A stretch of 64,000 bases of DNA from Cololabis saira (GCF_033807715.1 NC_084590.1:2732001-2796000); one strand, 5' to 3'. Positions 51,186-62,527 are shown, counted from the stretch's first letter. Notes: generated from the letters alone by a model not told the origin. Numbers and translations: made by a program.

Positions 51186-53191
51186 GTCGTCGGTAGCTTT
51201 GCCAGGGCCACCAACCGCACGGACCTAGAAAACCGGTTCACAATGGTGAGGATGACAGTGTTGCCCTGGGCGGGAGGGAGACCAGTAACAAAATCCACGG
51301 AGACGTGGGACCACGGTCGGCTGGGCACAGGGAGAGGCTGCAGCAGGCCAGACGGTGGTCGGTGGGATGCCTTGCTGCGAGCGCAGGTGGGACAGGCAGA
51401 AACAAACTCCCTGACGTCCTTGGCCATGGTGGACCACCAAAATCGCCGACGTAGGAAGGACAGGGTACGTCGGATACCAGGGTGGCAGGCAAAGCGGCTG
51501 GCGTGACCCCATTGCATCACCTGGGTCCTTACGGAATCTGGGATGAAGAGACGGCCCTGTGGACCCGTCCGGGGGTCGGGCTGGGTAAGCTGGGCCCTTC
51601 TTACCACTGTCTCGAGGTCCATGGTGACCATGCCGATGACCCGGGAGGAAGGAAGGATGGTGTCGGGAGTGGTCACTTCCTCCCCTGCCGCATGAAGCCA
51701 CGACAGGGAGTCAGCCTTGGTGTTCTGGGCCCCCGGGCGAAACGTGATGGAGAAGTCAAATCGCCCGAGGAACAGGGCCCAGCGTGCCTGCCGCGAGTTC
51801 AGCCGCCTGGCCGACCTGATGTACGTCAGGTTCTTGTGGTCTGACCAGACGGTGACGGGATGCTGGGCGCCTTCCAGCCAATGACGCCACTCCTGGAATG
51901 CCTCCACGACAGCCAGCAGCTCCCGGTTACCGATGTCATAGTTGGCCTCAGCTGGGGTATAGCGGCGGGAGAAGGCGGCACAGGGGTGCATCCTCTCGTC
52001 TGCCGACCGCTGTGACAGGACGCCGCCAACGCCTGTGTCCGAGGCATCCACCTCGATGAAGGGCTTGGAAGGATCCGGGTTGACCAGGACTGGTGCCGAG
52101 GTGAAGCGCCTCTTCAACTCAGCGAAAGCAGCACTGGCTGCAGATGTCCAGTGGAAGGGGCGCAGAGAGGAGGTGAGGGCAGTGAGTGGGGCAGCCACCC
52201 GACTGTAGTCCTGAATGAATCGCCGGTAAAAGTTAGCGAAGCCGAGGAAGGACTGCAGCTGTTTCCGGGTGGTGGGTTGGCTCCACTCGACGATGGCCTG
52301 GATCTTTCTAGGGTCAGGCCGAGTCTGCCCACCCTCCACGATGAGCCCCAGGAACTCCACAGAGGGGGCATGGAAGGTGCACTTCTCAGCCTTGATGAAT
52401 AGGCGGTTCCCCAGGAGGCGCTGGATGACGAGTTGAACATGCTGGACGTGCTCCTCGGGATTCCTGGAGAACACCAGGATGTCATCCAGGTAGAGGACCA
52501 CAAAGATGTCCAACATATCCCTAAGGACATGGTTCATTAGGGCCTGGAACACTGAGGGGGCGTTGGTGAGCCCAAAGGGCATGACCAGGCCACGGGGGGT
52601 CTTGAACGCCGTTTTCCACTCATCCCCCTCATGAATCCGGACCAGGTGGTAGGCGTTCCGGAGGTCCAACTTTGTGAAGATGGTGGCCCCGAGGAGGGGC
52701 TCGAAGTTGGAACTCATGAGGGGGAGAGGGTAGGTGTTCCGGATGGTGATGGCGTTGAGCGCACGGAAGTCAATGCAAGGCCAGAGAGACTCATCCTTCT
52801 TTTTCACGAAGAAAAACCCTGCTGCCACCGGGGAGTGTGAAGGGCGGATGAGTCCCTCGGCCAGGCAGTCAGAGATGTAATTGTCCATGGCCGCTTTCTC
52901 AGGGGGAGCAAGGTTGTAGAGGCGACTGACCGGGAGTTTGCTGCCAGGGCGGAGGTCAATGGCACAGTCGTAAGGCCGGTGAGGAGGCAAGGTGCGGGCT
53001 CGCTCCTTGCTGAAAGCCTCTCCGAGGTCGTGGTAGACTTCCGACACCAAGGAGAGATCAGGGGCAGCAGGAGGCGGTTTGGGGGGTGACAATGGGACTG
53101 GTGCGGCACGGAGACACCGTGCGTAACAGGCCGTGCTCCAGCTCAGGATGCGTCCCTCACCATAGCTGACATGGGGAATGTGGAGTTCCAA
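51098..53191 (-). pseudogene. Gypsy pol: RT, RNase H and N-terminal integrase
   Basis: 697 codons open. [52 protein letters not shown], and catalytic YLDDILVFS. RNase [16 protein letters not shown] and [20 protein letters not shown]. Integrase: [17 protein letters not shown] with CPTCARSK (HHCC), and [11 protein letters not shown] (first catalytic Asp). At 51190 the frame runs into a deletion that removed the second catalytic Asp block. Confidence 0.92.
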
Positions 53192-53236
53192 CCAAGGTCG
53201 ACCCAGGATGAGAGGGGACTGGGGGGACCTCAGGAT

Positions 53237-53524
53237 TTAAAATCGAACCTCCTCCACATGGTTCCCAGACATGGTCATGGTGAGGGGGCTCGAGCGATGG
53301 GTGAGGGGTCCCAGATTGTGTCCATCCAGTGCTGACACAGCGAGCGGGGACTCCAGGGTGACAAGGGGAATTGCCGCTGAGTCAGCCAGTTGAGCGTCCA
53401 GAGAGTTGTCATCTGCCCTCAAGTCGATGATGGCCTCCAGAGGGAGAGTTCTGCCAGGCCACGAGAGGGTGACTTTAAACTTGGCTGGGTTGGTGGTTGG
53501 TGGGGAATGAGTAACACGGCTCAC
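53237..53524 (-). pseudogene. Gypsy protease region
   Basis: It reads FKVTLSWPGRTLPLEAIIDL and RADDNSLDAQ. The usual D-S/T-G active triad is D-L-R here, so the protease is probably inactive. A stop (TAA, about 53237) separates it from RT. Confidence 0.8.
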
Positions 53525-53547
53525 TCGGAATCCCCCCTCGGGTGGGC

Positions 53548-55203
53548 CTACTCTTTTGGCAGTACAGGGCAGGTGTCACGGAGGTGCCCCTTCCTCCCAC
53601 AGTAGAGACACAAGCCCTGAGCCCTTCTCCGTTCCTTCTCAGCCCCTGTGAGACGGGCCCGGCCTAGTTGCATGGGTTCTTCACCAGGGGAAAGAGTGGC
53701 GCTCGGCTCCGCTGCAGAAGGGGGATTAGCTCTGGGTGTGGACCGTGGGCCAAAATCCAGGAGGCGAGGTTGTCCGGTGGCGTCCTCTTTCTCTCCGGCG
53801 CTCCCGGATGCACCTGTCCACATCGATGGCCGTGGCCACAAGTTCATTAAGGGTGGTGGACTTGTCCCTGACGAGTTCGTCCTTGATAGCCTCACTCAGA
53901 CCCTGGCGGAAAGCACACTTCAGCCCTGCATCATTCCACCCACTGCTGGCAGCCAGGGTGCGAAACTCGATGGAGTAGGCTGCAACTGTCTGGTGGAGGG
54001 ACATTAGCCGTACCCCGACATCCTGTCCTGCAGTGGGGTGGTCAAAAACCCTTCTGAACTCAGTGAGGAAGGCAGCATAGTCATTGAACAAGTCGGGGCG
54101 GGTGGAGAGGATGGACTGCGCCCAGTCCAGGGCGTCACCGGTGGTGAGGTTGGTGACGAAGGCGACACGGGATGCAGGTGAGAAGAACTGGCTGGGTTTT
54201 CTGTCTCCGAAAACTTTCTAAATACCAGGTCGATTCTTCCCTGATGTCTATGTTTTATCGCTCTTTCATCGAATCTGTCATCACTTTTTCTTTCATTTGT
54301 TGGTTTCAATCCTTAAAAGTCAAAGACAGAAACTTGCTCAATAAGGTTGTCAGTCTAAGCAGCAAAATAATCGGGTCGGCTCAACAAAAATTACAAGAAC
54401 TTTATAACAAACAGCTGATCAAGAAGGCAAACTCCATATTGTCTGATTGCTCACATCCCTTACATCAACAGTTTCAGTTTCTACCATCAGGTACACTGCT
54501 TAGACTCCCTTTTGCAAAGACTAACAGATACAAACACTCCTTTGTTCCTCCGCTATTGTTCTTTTAAATGCAGGAAGGAAAAGGTAGTGGGTGAAAAGGT
54601 AGTGGGATGGGAAAGGTAGTGGGGGAAGCTTAAGTCTATACTATTATTGTAATTTAGTATGTATATTTTGTATATTTTATAATTTAGTATGTATATTTAG
54701 TATGTATATTTTATGTATATTTACCCATTGTGTGCTTCTCTTGTTGCGAAACTAATCGCCCCCTTGGGGGACAAATAAAGTAATTGATTGATTGATTGAT
54801 TGGTGGGAAAACAGCAACTCACACTGCATCATGAAGCCTCGGAAATGGGCAAAGGTTCCGTCGAAGGGGGGTGGACTGGCAAGGCGGGGTTCACGGGGCT
54901 GGCCAGCTGGGGGAGCAGCTGGAGCTGGGGAGCAGCTTGAGCAGCAGGGGGGGCGGGGGGTTGGGGGACAGCTGCAAGTGCAGTAACCTGTGCCGGACCT
55001 TGCTGGACCTGGGCGTCACGTCGCTCCTGGTTAGCCTCCTGGACCGCCAGGCGGGTGTTCAGAGCCCGGACCGCTGTAGAGGCCTCTGCGAGGGCGTGGG
55101 AGTGGTCGGCAAGGACCCTCTCCTGAGTTTGGAGAGGCGTGAGTGTGGGGCCAGGGGACGGAGCTTGCATCTGGCTCCCTGAGTGGGCTGAGTCAAATTT
55201 CAT
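53548..55203 (-). pseudogene. Gypsy gag, frameshifted and split by a LINE fragment
   Basis: It starts with MKFDSAHSGSQMQAPSPGPT 13 nt after the 5' LTR. A C-run (about 54864) shifts frame; the next part reads GTFAHFRGFMMQCELLFSHQ up to the LINE fragment at 54799, and continues beyond it with PSQFFSPASRVAFVT. Then FNDYAAFLTEFRRVFDHPTA and [20 protein letters not shown], a frameshift near 53790, and the zinc knuckle [14 protein letters not shown]. Confidence 0.88.
54199..54799 (+). mobile_element. LINE 3' fragment inserted in gypsy gag
   Basis: In opposite orientation to the gypsy element. It encodes the ORF2 C-terminus SMFYRSFIESVITFSFICWF, then GTLLRLPFAKTNRYKHSFVP, and ends CAAATAAAGTAATTGATTGA with (ATTG)n. 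5'-truncated. Fish LINE tails with (GATT)n are common; clade not settled. No convincing target duplication seen. Confidence 0.83.
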
Positions 55204-55215
55204 GGCCAGATCTTG

Positions 55216-55792
55216 TGTTATGTCTCTGTAGGCGTTGGGCTCAAGTGCACGACACAGGATGGCAGAGATTTGGTTTAATGCCCGGGAGGGCCTTTATTGC
55301 TGTTTGGGGGGGAAAAAGGGTTGAGGCCTGGCGGGCTGGATCCAAGGAAGGCTGGGGTGACAGCAGGGTGAAGGAGTGGAGTAGGTGGGTAAGGGGTCAA
55401 GCCAGACTGCAGCACAGGGGTGAGGGCAAAAACTGTGGAGCAAACAAAAAGGAGGCAATTATCAAAAAATCACAAAAGGTAGCTTCAGGAGTGTCAACAT
55501 ATAAACGAGCAGCTAGGTATGCGACAAACACAGACAGGATACTTGCCAGGCCATTCTTAGGGAAGATCTGGCGATGAATGACTGGAAAACCGGGGTTTAA
55601 ATAGACAGAGGGATCTGATGAGAAGAGTGGCTGCAGCTGGGCTGGACCTGGCTGGAAGCTCCTTCCTCAACCACCCACAACTCACATCACCTGCGGCGAA
55701 GAGCACGCAGTGCACGAGCTGTGGGGGTGGGGCAGGCTGGTTTTTGTGGAGGGTGAGTGTTAGTTGGAATGAGTGAAGGTGACACCGTAACA
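55216..55792 (-). repeat. 5' LTR of the gypsy element
   Basis: 577 bp. Its inner edge (55216) is next to gag. It differs from the other LTR at only scattered sites plus a 16-bp insertion/deletion, pointing to a modest age. Confidence 0.93.
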
Positions 55793-56035
55793 GATGGGAG
55801 CAGAATCTTATTGGCTCGTAGATCCACATCACACTGGACGGCTCATCCGGGCGGCTGTACAGACACTGCAGAATTTGGTTGCTTTCCTCCTTCTCTGAGT
55901 TGGCAGGCTGAGGGGAGACCACTTTATATATGTTAAAGCAAGAAAAAACCTGTTTTTCATAATAGGTCCCCTTTAATCTTTCTGGGTCTTTCCGTTCAGA
56001 TGGAAGTTTTTATGGGATGAAATTTTGTGCTCCAG

Positions 56036-56998
56036 GTACCAAATGTCGTACCTCATGGACGCCTGCTGGAGTCCAGTTAGACCCTCTGTTTTCTTCACTG
56101 CAAAGATGGATGGCGTCCTGGATGGGACATCCTATTCAAACAGAATGAGCCCAAACTAAGTATCAAGGTGATCTGATCTTACCTGTAAACCTAAAACCCC
56201 AAATCAGAATTTACTCTGTTGTTTTAGCAGTTGATGAAGTTGATCCGTGTTTTTCCGCACAGGTGTGCGACAACGTTTTGTACAGCGTCCGTGTTCAGGA
56301 TAACGGGCGTCTGTTGGGATGCGGCTCTCAGCAGGGAGACACCACGCTGCTGGAGATCAGCTCTGGAATGTCAACTGCAGAAAAATGAGAAGTCTCTGCT
56401 GGCTGGTGTAAGAAACATAAAGACTCTAAATGAGGGAGAGAGGGGTATTTTTTAATTATTTTTTAATGGAAAAGGTTTGGGCACATTGACGTATATGAAT
56501 TTGGTGTTGCTGTACATGGAAGAAATGTCTGTTTCTAAATGGTCTGCAGATGTTTGAACGAGAGACAAAAAGAGAGAAGATCCTGGAGGCCCGGCAGAGG
56601 GAGATGCGCTTGAAGGAGAGGTGTCGCTCAGAACAGAGCAGATCAGAGGAGACGGGGCGGGAGGAGGGAGAGGAAGACCTGGAGCAGCTCATTTCCAGGG
56701 CTGAGAGAGACTTCTACACCATGGCGGAGATGGAGTTACAGAGGAGAGAGGAGAGGAAGGAGAAACTGCAGGTGAGATTCATGACACCAGTCCGTGTCCT
56801 TCTGATACTTCATGTGGCTGTTCAGAGTTTATATCACACTGAGTAGACATGTTTACCTTCATCTTCTATATCTTGCTTAAATTGATCTGTCACAAGGTAG
56901 AATTAATCCAAAATGTTTATTTATCAGTCTTTTTTTTATTTTACAGGAAAATCTGTGAAGAAAAGGAAATGAATGAGGAAGCAGAAATTCTGGATTAA
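56036..56998 (+). pseudogene. dnai2: dnai2-like (axonemal dynein intermediate chain 2) C-terminal fragment
   Basis: Four exon-like blocks with splice sites. 56036-56167: [29 protein letters not shown], then 4 nt missing before WDILFKQ-like sequence. 56263-56407: VCDNVLYSVRVQDNGRLLGC, TTLLEISSGMST, then 2 nt missing before QKNEKSLLAG. 56550-56771: MFERETKREKILEARQREMR, intact, followed by a Glu-rich coiled region. 56947-56998: last exon; joined in phase it stops after three codons, while another frame gives ICEEKEMNEEAEILD. DNAI2 is a WD-repeat chain of outer dynein arms in motile cilia. Introns are kept, so this is a DNA-level duplicate or gene remnant, not a retrocopy. The preceding WD exons are absent from the window. 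Confidence 0.83.
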
Positions 56999-57164
56999 TT
57001 TTCACATCTTTCAGAGTTAAGCACATTTCAAATGGATCTAGCTCTTTGTTGTTAATAAAAAAAAGATTCATAAGTAAAATTGAGGGATTGATTGGGAATA
57101 GTTTAAGGTATTACATTAAATACAGTATTCATGAACTCTTCTTAAAATGATATTATCTGTGTTC

Positions 57165-58110
57165 AGGCACCATTACTATGGAACCAACTTCCAATCTGGG
57201 TTAAGGAGGCTAACACCACCTCCACCTTTAAAACTAAACTAAAAACCTTTCTGTTTAGTAAAGCCTATAGTTAGTGTTTAGTAAACCTCTAGCTGGTGTT
57301 AAATGTGGTAAATCTCTAGGTAGTGTAAACTCTAGTGTGTTAGAGTCAGTAGTCATAGTTGCAGCTATAGAACAAAACTATAATAGTTAGTCTCAAATAT
57401 AGCTTCGAAGCCCTGTTCACATGCCAGGCTACAATGTATTACTGTATTGTGGGGTTTTTTTTTTTTTTTTTTGTTCGGCACATCTATATATTATTTTGTA
57501 CAGCCGTGCAATTGTGGGTGGGTTGGGGTTTAAAAGGTGGCATATTGGATAGGGTTGATTTTGATTTTTGTTTTGTACCATTTTATTTTTGCCAAAAAAT
57601 ACCAATAAAAAGATTTATAAAAAAAAAATATATATATAGGCTATAGCTTCGCGGTAGATATGCTGCTATAGGCTTATGCTGCAGGGGGCACCAACATGAT
57701 CCACTGGGCGGCCACCTACAGAGATGGAAAGAGAGGGAATTGAAGTTCTGCAGGCTGAAATAAAGCAGCGCTTAACAAAGTTGCGAAGAGCAGAACAACT
57801 CGCTTCCACCTGCCTGCGTGGATGTCTGCTGTGTGCTGTTGACGTCCCCGACCCCCCAGTCTGGCCTTCGGCAGGAGGGTCCCCCCTTATGAGCCTGGCC
57901 CTGCTCAAGGTTTCTTCCTCCTAAAGGGGAGTTTTTCTTGCCACTGTTTGGCTTAAGGTTTTTCTCCCACTAGGGGAGTTTTTACCTGCCATTGTTTATG
58001 TAATAATTTCTCGGGGGTTTATGTTCATGTTCTGGGTCTCTGGAAAGCGTCTAGAGACAACATCTGTTGTATTAGACGCTATATAAAAAAAATTTAATTG
58101 AATTGAATTG
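57165..58110 (+). mobile_element. L2 3' end fragment, + strand, split by a small insertion
   Basis: It begins GGCACCATTACTATGGAACC (end of L2 ORF2), carries TTTAAAACTAAAC...CTTTCTGTTTAGTAAAGCC and the 3' UTR CTCCCACTAGGGGAGTTTTT, and ends GAATTGAATTG. It is interrupted at 57408-57641. Confidence 0.9.
57408..57641 (+). mobile_element. Truncated LINE (L1-like tail) inserted in L2, 10-bp target duplication
   Basis: Flanked by TATAGCTTCG at 57398-57407 and 57642-57651. It ends with AATACCAATAAAAAGATTTA TAAAAAAAAA, like fish L1 3' tails. The uninterrupted version of the site is seen, reversed, at about 20310-20335. Confidence 0.87.
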
Positions 58111-58117
58111 TTCAGTG

Positions 58118-58207
58118 TGTGACGACCCTCTTTGCCTTCCTGCCTTGTGGCTGGTCTTCTCCCTTGCAGGTAGCAGTGGGCGGGGCTGAAGGTCATCAGA
58201 GAAGTGT
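58118..58207 (+). repeat. Truncated 5' LTR
   Basis: Matches the first 90 bp of the 3' LTR (GACCCTCTTTGCCTTCCTGC ... GGTCATCAGAGAAGTG); the other 300 bp are missing, and the sequence passes directly into a leader without recognised PBS. Confidence 0.85.
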
Positions 58208-58722
58208 AGTTGCTTGAATAGGAAAGTTAATTTTGTTCTTTAGTTTGGCTGTGGTTCAGTTGGAGGTTTGTCCTGCGTTCAGAGTGTTTATTGAAAGGGC
58301 AGGTGTGGGCTATCAGCAGTGAGGCAGGGTCCTCTGGTGTGTTGAGTGTGGTTTTTGTGGAGTTTCCCTTGATAGGTATAGCAACGTGGTCCTTTTCGGC
58401 TCGTTGATTTGTTTTTTTTGTGTGGTGTGCGGGCAGAGCAGTTGTCTCGGACACTTCCGTAGCTGTTTGGTGAGTAACCGGCTAGACTGGGGGCTTTACC
58501 AGGCTACTGGGTTCAGTGTTTAAAGATCCCACCGCTAATCTACATGAAGACTAGGGTTCAGTGAGATTAGGTTAGTTTGGTATAGGCAGTTTAGTTAGAA
58601 GGGGAGTTCCACATCAACTTGGGGGGACACGGGTTGTGTCTTTGTGCACCAGTTGGCCTGTGCAGCACTGGCTGTAGCTCTGTTTTGTGTTTTGCTGAGC
58701 TTAAGACAGTGTTTACTGTAGA

Positions 58723-60102
58723 ATGGCAGGGATAGGGGAATTTATTTCTGCCCCAAGTGAGGGTTTTCTGGATCGTTGCACTAAGGGTCAGCTGTTGAAA
58801 ATTGCAGACGAGTATGAAATTGGTTTGAGTGATCTTAGGGATAAACGTAAAGACAGTGTGAAGGCTACGCTTAAGCTGCAGTTAGTGGCGAAAGGGGTGA
58901 TGGAGGCAAAGAAAGAGGGACTTGGTCAGGCACTAGCAGCGCAGCCACTTTCAGTTCCAGCAGGAAATTTGACTTTCGAGCAGCAAAAAGAGCTGTTTCT
59001 GTTGCAGTTATCACATGAGAAGGAGAGGCAAAAGGCTGAGACGGAAAGGCATAGGCTGGAGGTAGAAAAGCAAGTTGAAATTGAACGCTTGCGGCATGAG
59101 ACAGAGCAGGCAAAGATAGCACTACAGACTGCTAGGTTGGGGTTAGTCAGAGAAGGTAAGCTTGCTGGGGATGTCTTACAAGGAGAGGGTGGTTTATCTT
59201 CGCACTCTGGGGCTCCTGATGTTGTGAGGAATTTGCGGCTTGTGTCAAAATTCAATGAGAAGCATCCAGATGTTTTTTTCTCTGTTTGAGTGGATTGCAC
59301 AGGCAGGGGGTTGGTCAGACTCTGAGCAAATTTTGCTGTTGCAGTGTGTATTGTCTGGGAAGGCACAGGAGGCTTATGCGTCCTTAAGTAATGACAATCT
59401 TACTTATAAGTCAGTCAAAGATGCTGTGTTAAAAGCCTATGAGTCCCAGAAGCCTATCGCCAGCGTTTTAGGACGTGGGAAAAAAGGGTTCACCAGTCGC
59501 ATATGGAGTTTGCGAGGGAACTGACTACCCATTTCAATCGTTGGTGTATGTCCTCTGATGTTGATGACTTTGAGAGTTTTTGCGAGTTGATCATCTTGGA
59601 GCAGTTTAAGAACTCTCTGCCCAGTCGTGTTGCCACACATCTTACGGAGCGTAAGGTTAAGACTGCTGCGGAACTGGCGGATGAGTATGTCCTCATTCAT
59701 AAAAGCCGGTCCAGTGACCCGGTGCGGGAGCCTGTGGGGCATAAGAATGCTGGTGGTGGATCGCCGGTTCGCTCTGGGGGTTCTTCGGAGAAGGGAGCCC
59801 GGGGAACACCTGGAAGAGGTGAGAATTTGTGTAATTACTGCCGGGAGCCAGGCCACTGGAAGTCAGACTGCCCAAAGCTTAAGGGTAGGAGGCAGCACCC
59901 AGAAAGCGGTCGTGTAAAGCCGGCTGCCCTGGCGGCAAGTGTTCCTGATTCTGTGGATGTTGGACGGTGTCAAGATGGGCAGGCTGAATTCGGTGTGGTT
60001 GAGGACTCTAGCGTGTCTTATGGGCCTTTCATTTCTGATGGGTTTGTAACACAGGCTGGGAGTGACACTAAGGTTCCTGTTAAGATCTTGAGATATCGGT
60101 AG
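58723..60102 (+). pseudogene. Gmr1-like gag
   Basis: Frame 1 (58723-59289): MAGIGEFISAPSEGFLDRCT, a charged coiled-coil stretch (ERQKAETERHRLEVEKQVEI). It then shifts near 59285 into FEWIAQAGGWSDSEQILLLQ and later (59503) into EFARELTTHFNRWCMSSDVD. The zinc knuckle CNYCREPGHWKSDCP is near 59829. The coiled-coil and SCAN-like capsid layout fits the Gmr1 group. Confidence 0.85.
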
Positions 60103-61216
60103 TGTTAATTCTTATGTTGTGGAATCTGTTTTGCCATTTTCAGAGAAGACTGACACTGGGGATAGGATCCTTATGCGAGGGATGGGGTTGTTGCCTGTCC
60201 CAGTGCATAAGATGACTTTAGATTGTGGCTTGGTGCAGGGGGAAGTGCCTATTGGGGTGAGACCAGCGTTACCAGTTGAAGGAATTGATATAATTCTGGG
60301 TAACGATTTGGCCGGCAGTCGGGTTTGGGCACATGAGCCGCCGCCTCCAGTTGTCACTAATTCTCCCTTGAGTTCAGAACAGCCTGAAAGTTCTGTGTGT
60401 TTCCCTGAAGTGTTTTCTGCATGTGCGGTTACATGGTCAATGAGTCGGGCTGAGTCGAAGGAGGAGGAAAGGGAGGTGGAGACTGCTTTCCCATGTTTGC
60501 CTGATTTTCCTTTGTCTGTGTCTCACAGTGACCTGAGGAGTGAGCAGAGGGCTGACCCATCGTTAGAAAAGGCATTTCAGTCTGTTTTGTCAGCCAGTGA
60601 GGTGGAAAATGTTGCCAGTGGCTACTTCATTCAGGATGGTATTTTGCTGAGGAAGTGGTTGCCCCATGTTGAGGACTTTGTTGGTGACCCTATTTTTCAA
60701 GTTGTAGTTCCATCTAAGTTGCGTAGCCATGTGTTGGGTCTTGCTCATGATAAGTTAGGGCATTTTGGGGTCCGGAAAACCTATGACATGATTTTACGCC
60801 ACTTCTTTTGGCCTCGGCTAAAGAAGGATGTTTCTCTGCACATTAAGAACTGTGGTACTTGTCAGCTGAGTGGTAAGCCGAACCAGGTCATTAAACCAGC
60901 TCCGGGTCGTAGGAAGCCTGAAAAACTGTTCCATGTGAATCTGCTGAAACCCTACTATGCTCACTCTGCTAGTCCATCCAGTGCTGTTCAGCAGGAGTCA
61001 ATGGGGGAGAGTCCTGTTTTGATTGCTGACACAGTGGGTGAGTTTTCTGATGAGAGTGGGGGTGAGGCTGTGTTTGAGCCTGATGAGGGTTTATTGTCTG
61101 GTCGGCTGAGAAATTCAGAGACCCTCAAGAACTTGAAGAGCCTGTTTAGACATTTGCCAACAGCGCAGGCTTTGGAGTTTGAAGCGACGATTTTGAAGTA
61201 TCCTTTTGTTTGGTGA
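60085..61216 (+). pseudogene. Gmr1-like protease remnant and integrase with deleted core
   Basis: A 1-nt deletion near 60094 hits the protease active-site motif. Then GMGLLPVPVHKMTLDCGLVQ and IDIILGNDLAGSRVW (protease end). Integrase: HDKLGHFGVRKTYDMILRHF, FWPRLKKDV and CGTCQLSGK (HHCC zinc-binding), followed at once by KLFHVNLLKPYY, the very C-terminal end. The DDE core between these is absent. Confidence 0.86.
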
Positions 61217-62461
61217 CGTGCCCTCCCGTACTGATTGGGTTGAACACGATATTGATGTGAGTGATGCACAGCCTATCCATCAGCATTTTTATAGAGTTTC
61301 TCCTGAGAAGCGTAAATATTTAGATGCTGAGGTAGAGTATATGGTTGATAATGACATTGCAGTGCCTTCTTCGTCAAGCTGAGCTTCTCCATGTTTGTTG
61401 GTGCCTAAAAGTGACGACAAGCCCAGGTTTTGCTCTGACTTCTGAAAAGTTAACAAGGTGACGAAGCCAGATTCTTTTCCGCAGCCTCGAATGGAGTGTT
61501 TGGTAGTCCAGGTGGGTGCTGCTAGGTATGTCAGCAAATTTGATCTGGTGAAGGGGTACTGGCAGGTGCCCTTGTCCCAAAGAGCACAGGAAGTGGCAGC
61601 TTTTATTACACCATCTGGGCTGTACTCCTATAAAGTGATGCCATTTGGGTTGAGGAATGCAGCAGCAACTTTTTAGTGGTTGATGAACCGTGTGGCGGCT
61701 GGATTGCCTGGTTGTGCAGTTTATCTGGATGATTTAGTGGTCTACAGTGATACCTGGTTTTCTCACATGCAACGGGTTAGAGCTTTGTTTGATTGGTTGG
61801 TGGAGGCAAAGCTCACAATCAATTTGGCAAAGTGTGCGTTTGCTTGTGGAACTGACTTACCTGGGTCGAGTGGTCTGGCAGGGGCGGGTGGCTCCTGTGC
61901 ACGCTAAGGTGTTGGCAGTTCAGCAGTTTCCACAGCCTACTATCAAAAAGGAACTCATGAGGTTTCTTGGGATGGTGGGGTATTACAGGTGTTTCTGTAA
62001 GAATTTTTCTACAGTGGTGGCACCGTTGACTGATTTGTTGAAGGCCAGGGCTAAGTTTGTGTGGTCACCCAAGTGCCAGGAAGCTTTTGAGAATGTAAAG
62101 TCTCTGCTGTGTGCAGCACCAGTGCTGGCTGCACCCTGTTTTGACAGACTTTTTGTCCTACAGTGGTCAGTTTCTTTTCTAAAAAGTTTAATCGACATGT
62201 TGTAAATTACTCAGTCATCGAAAAGGAAACCCTTGCTCTGATTTGGGCCTTGCAGCATTTTGCCATTTATGTTGGGTCTGGAATGAAACCGGTGGTGGTA
62301 TATACGGATCACAATCCACTTACCTTTCTCCACACCCTGTGATGCCCCAACTCAAGGCTAATTAGGTGGTCATTGTTCCTCCAGTCTTACAACCTGGATG
62401 TCCAACACATTAAAGGCCGTGATAATGTGGTAGCAGATGCATTGTCACGGACTCCAGTTTA
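61217..62461 (+). pseudogene. Gmr1-like reverse transcriptase and RNase H
   Basis: RT: FDLVKGYWQVPLSQRAQEVA, SYKVMPFGLRNAAATF, YLDDLVVYSDTW (catalytic DD), then RFLGMVGYYRCFCKNFSTVV. Stops at about 61379, 61444 and 61673, a frameshift near 61850. RNase H: VIEKETLALIWALQHF, YTDHNPLTFLH and DNVVADALSRTPV, with the DAS-containing start lost. The frame ends 66 nt before the 3' LTR; the polypurine tract ATGGGGGGCGGGG precedes it. Confidence 0.9.
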
Positions 62462-62527
62462 ATGTTGCCTGTATGTGGTTTATGTTTTTTTTTTTTTCTT
62501 TTCTCCCCCATCTTATGGGGGGCGGGG

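Larger units (their letters stand above)
49770..55792 (-). mobile_element. Ty3/gypsy chromovirus-type LTR retrotransposon, defective
   Basis: 6.02 kb, minus orientation. Two LTRs (TGTTATG...CGTAACA), 5-bp target duplication GATGG (49765-49769, 55793-55797). Order from the right: gag, protease, RT, RNase H, integrase, chromodomain remnant; no env. The polypurine tract is CGAGGGGGGGGTCC next to the 3' LTR. Breaks: gag frameshifts, a LINE in gag, a stop before RT, an integrase deletion and a frameshift in the chromodomain. Confidence 0.94.
49699..55976. mobile_element. MITE C, copy 2, split by a gypsy retrotransposon
   Basis: 49699-49769 (GAAGCTCCGGCCGGCGGAGT ... CGTAACGATGG) and 55793-55976 (GATGGGAGCAGAATCTTATT ... 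CATAATAGGTCCCCTTTAA) are the two parts of one MITE that matches 7185-7449. All sequence between is the LTR element plus one copy of GATGG. The left end of the MITE is truncated. Confidence 0.92.

Noticed and set aside
49770..55792. Endogenous retrovirus
   Set aside because: No env reading frame and a chromodomain remnant at the integrase end; a gypsy chromovirus-type retrotransposon fits better.
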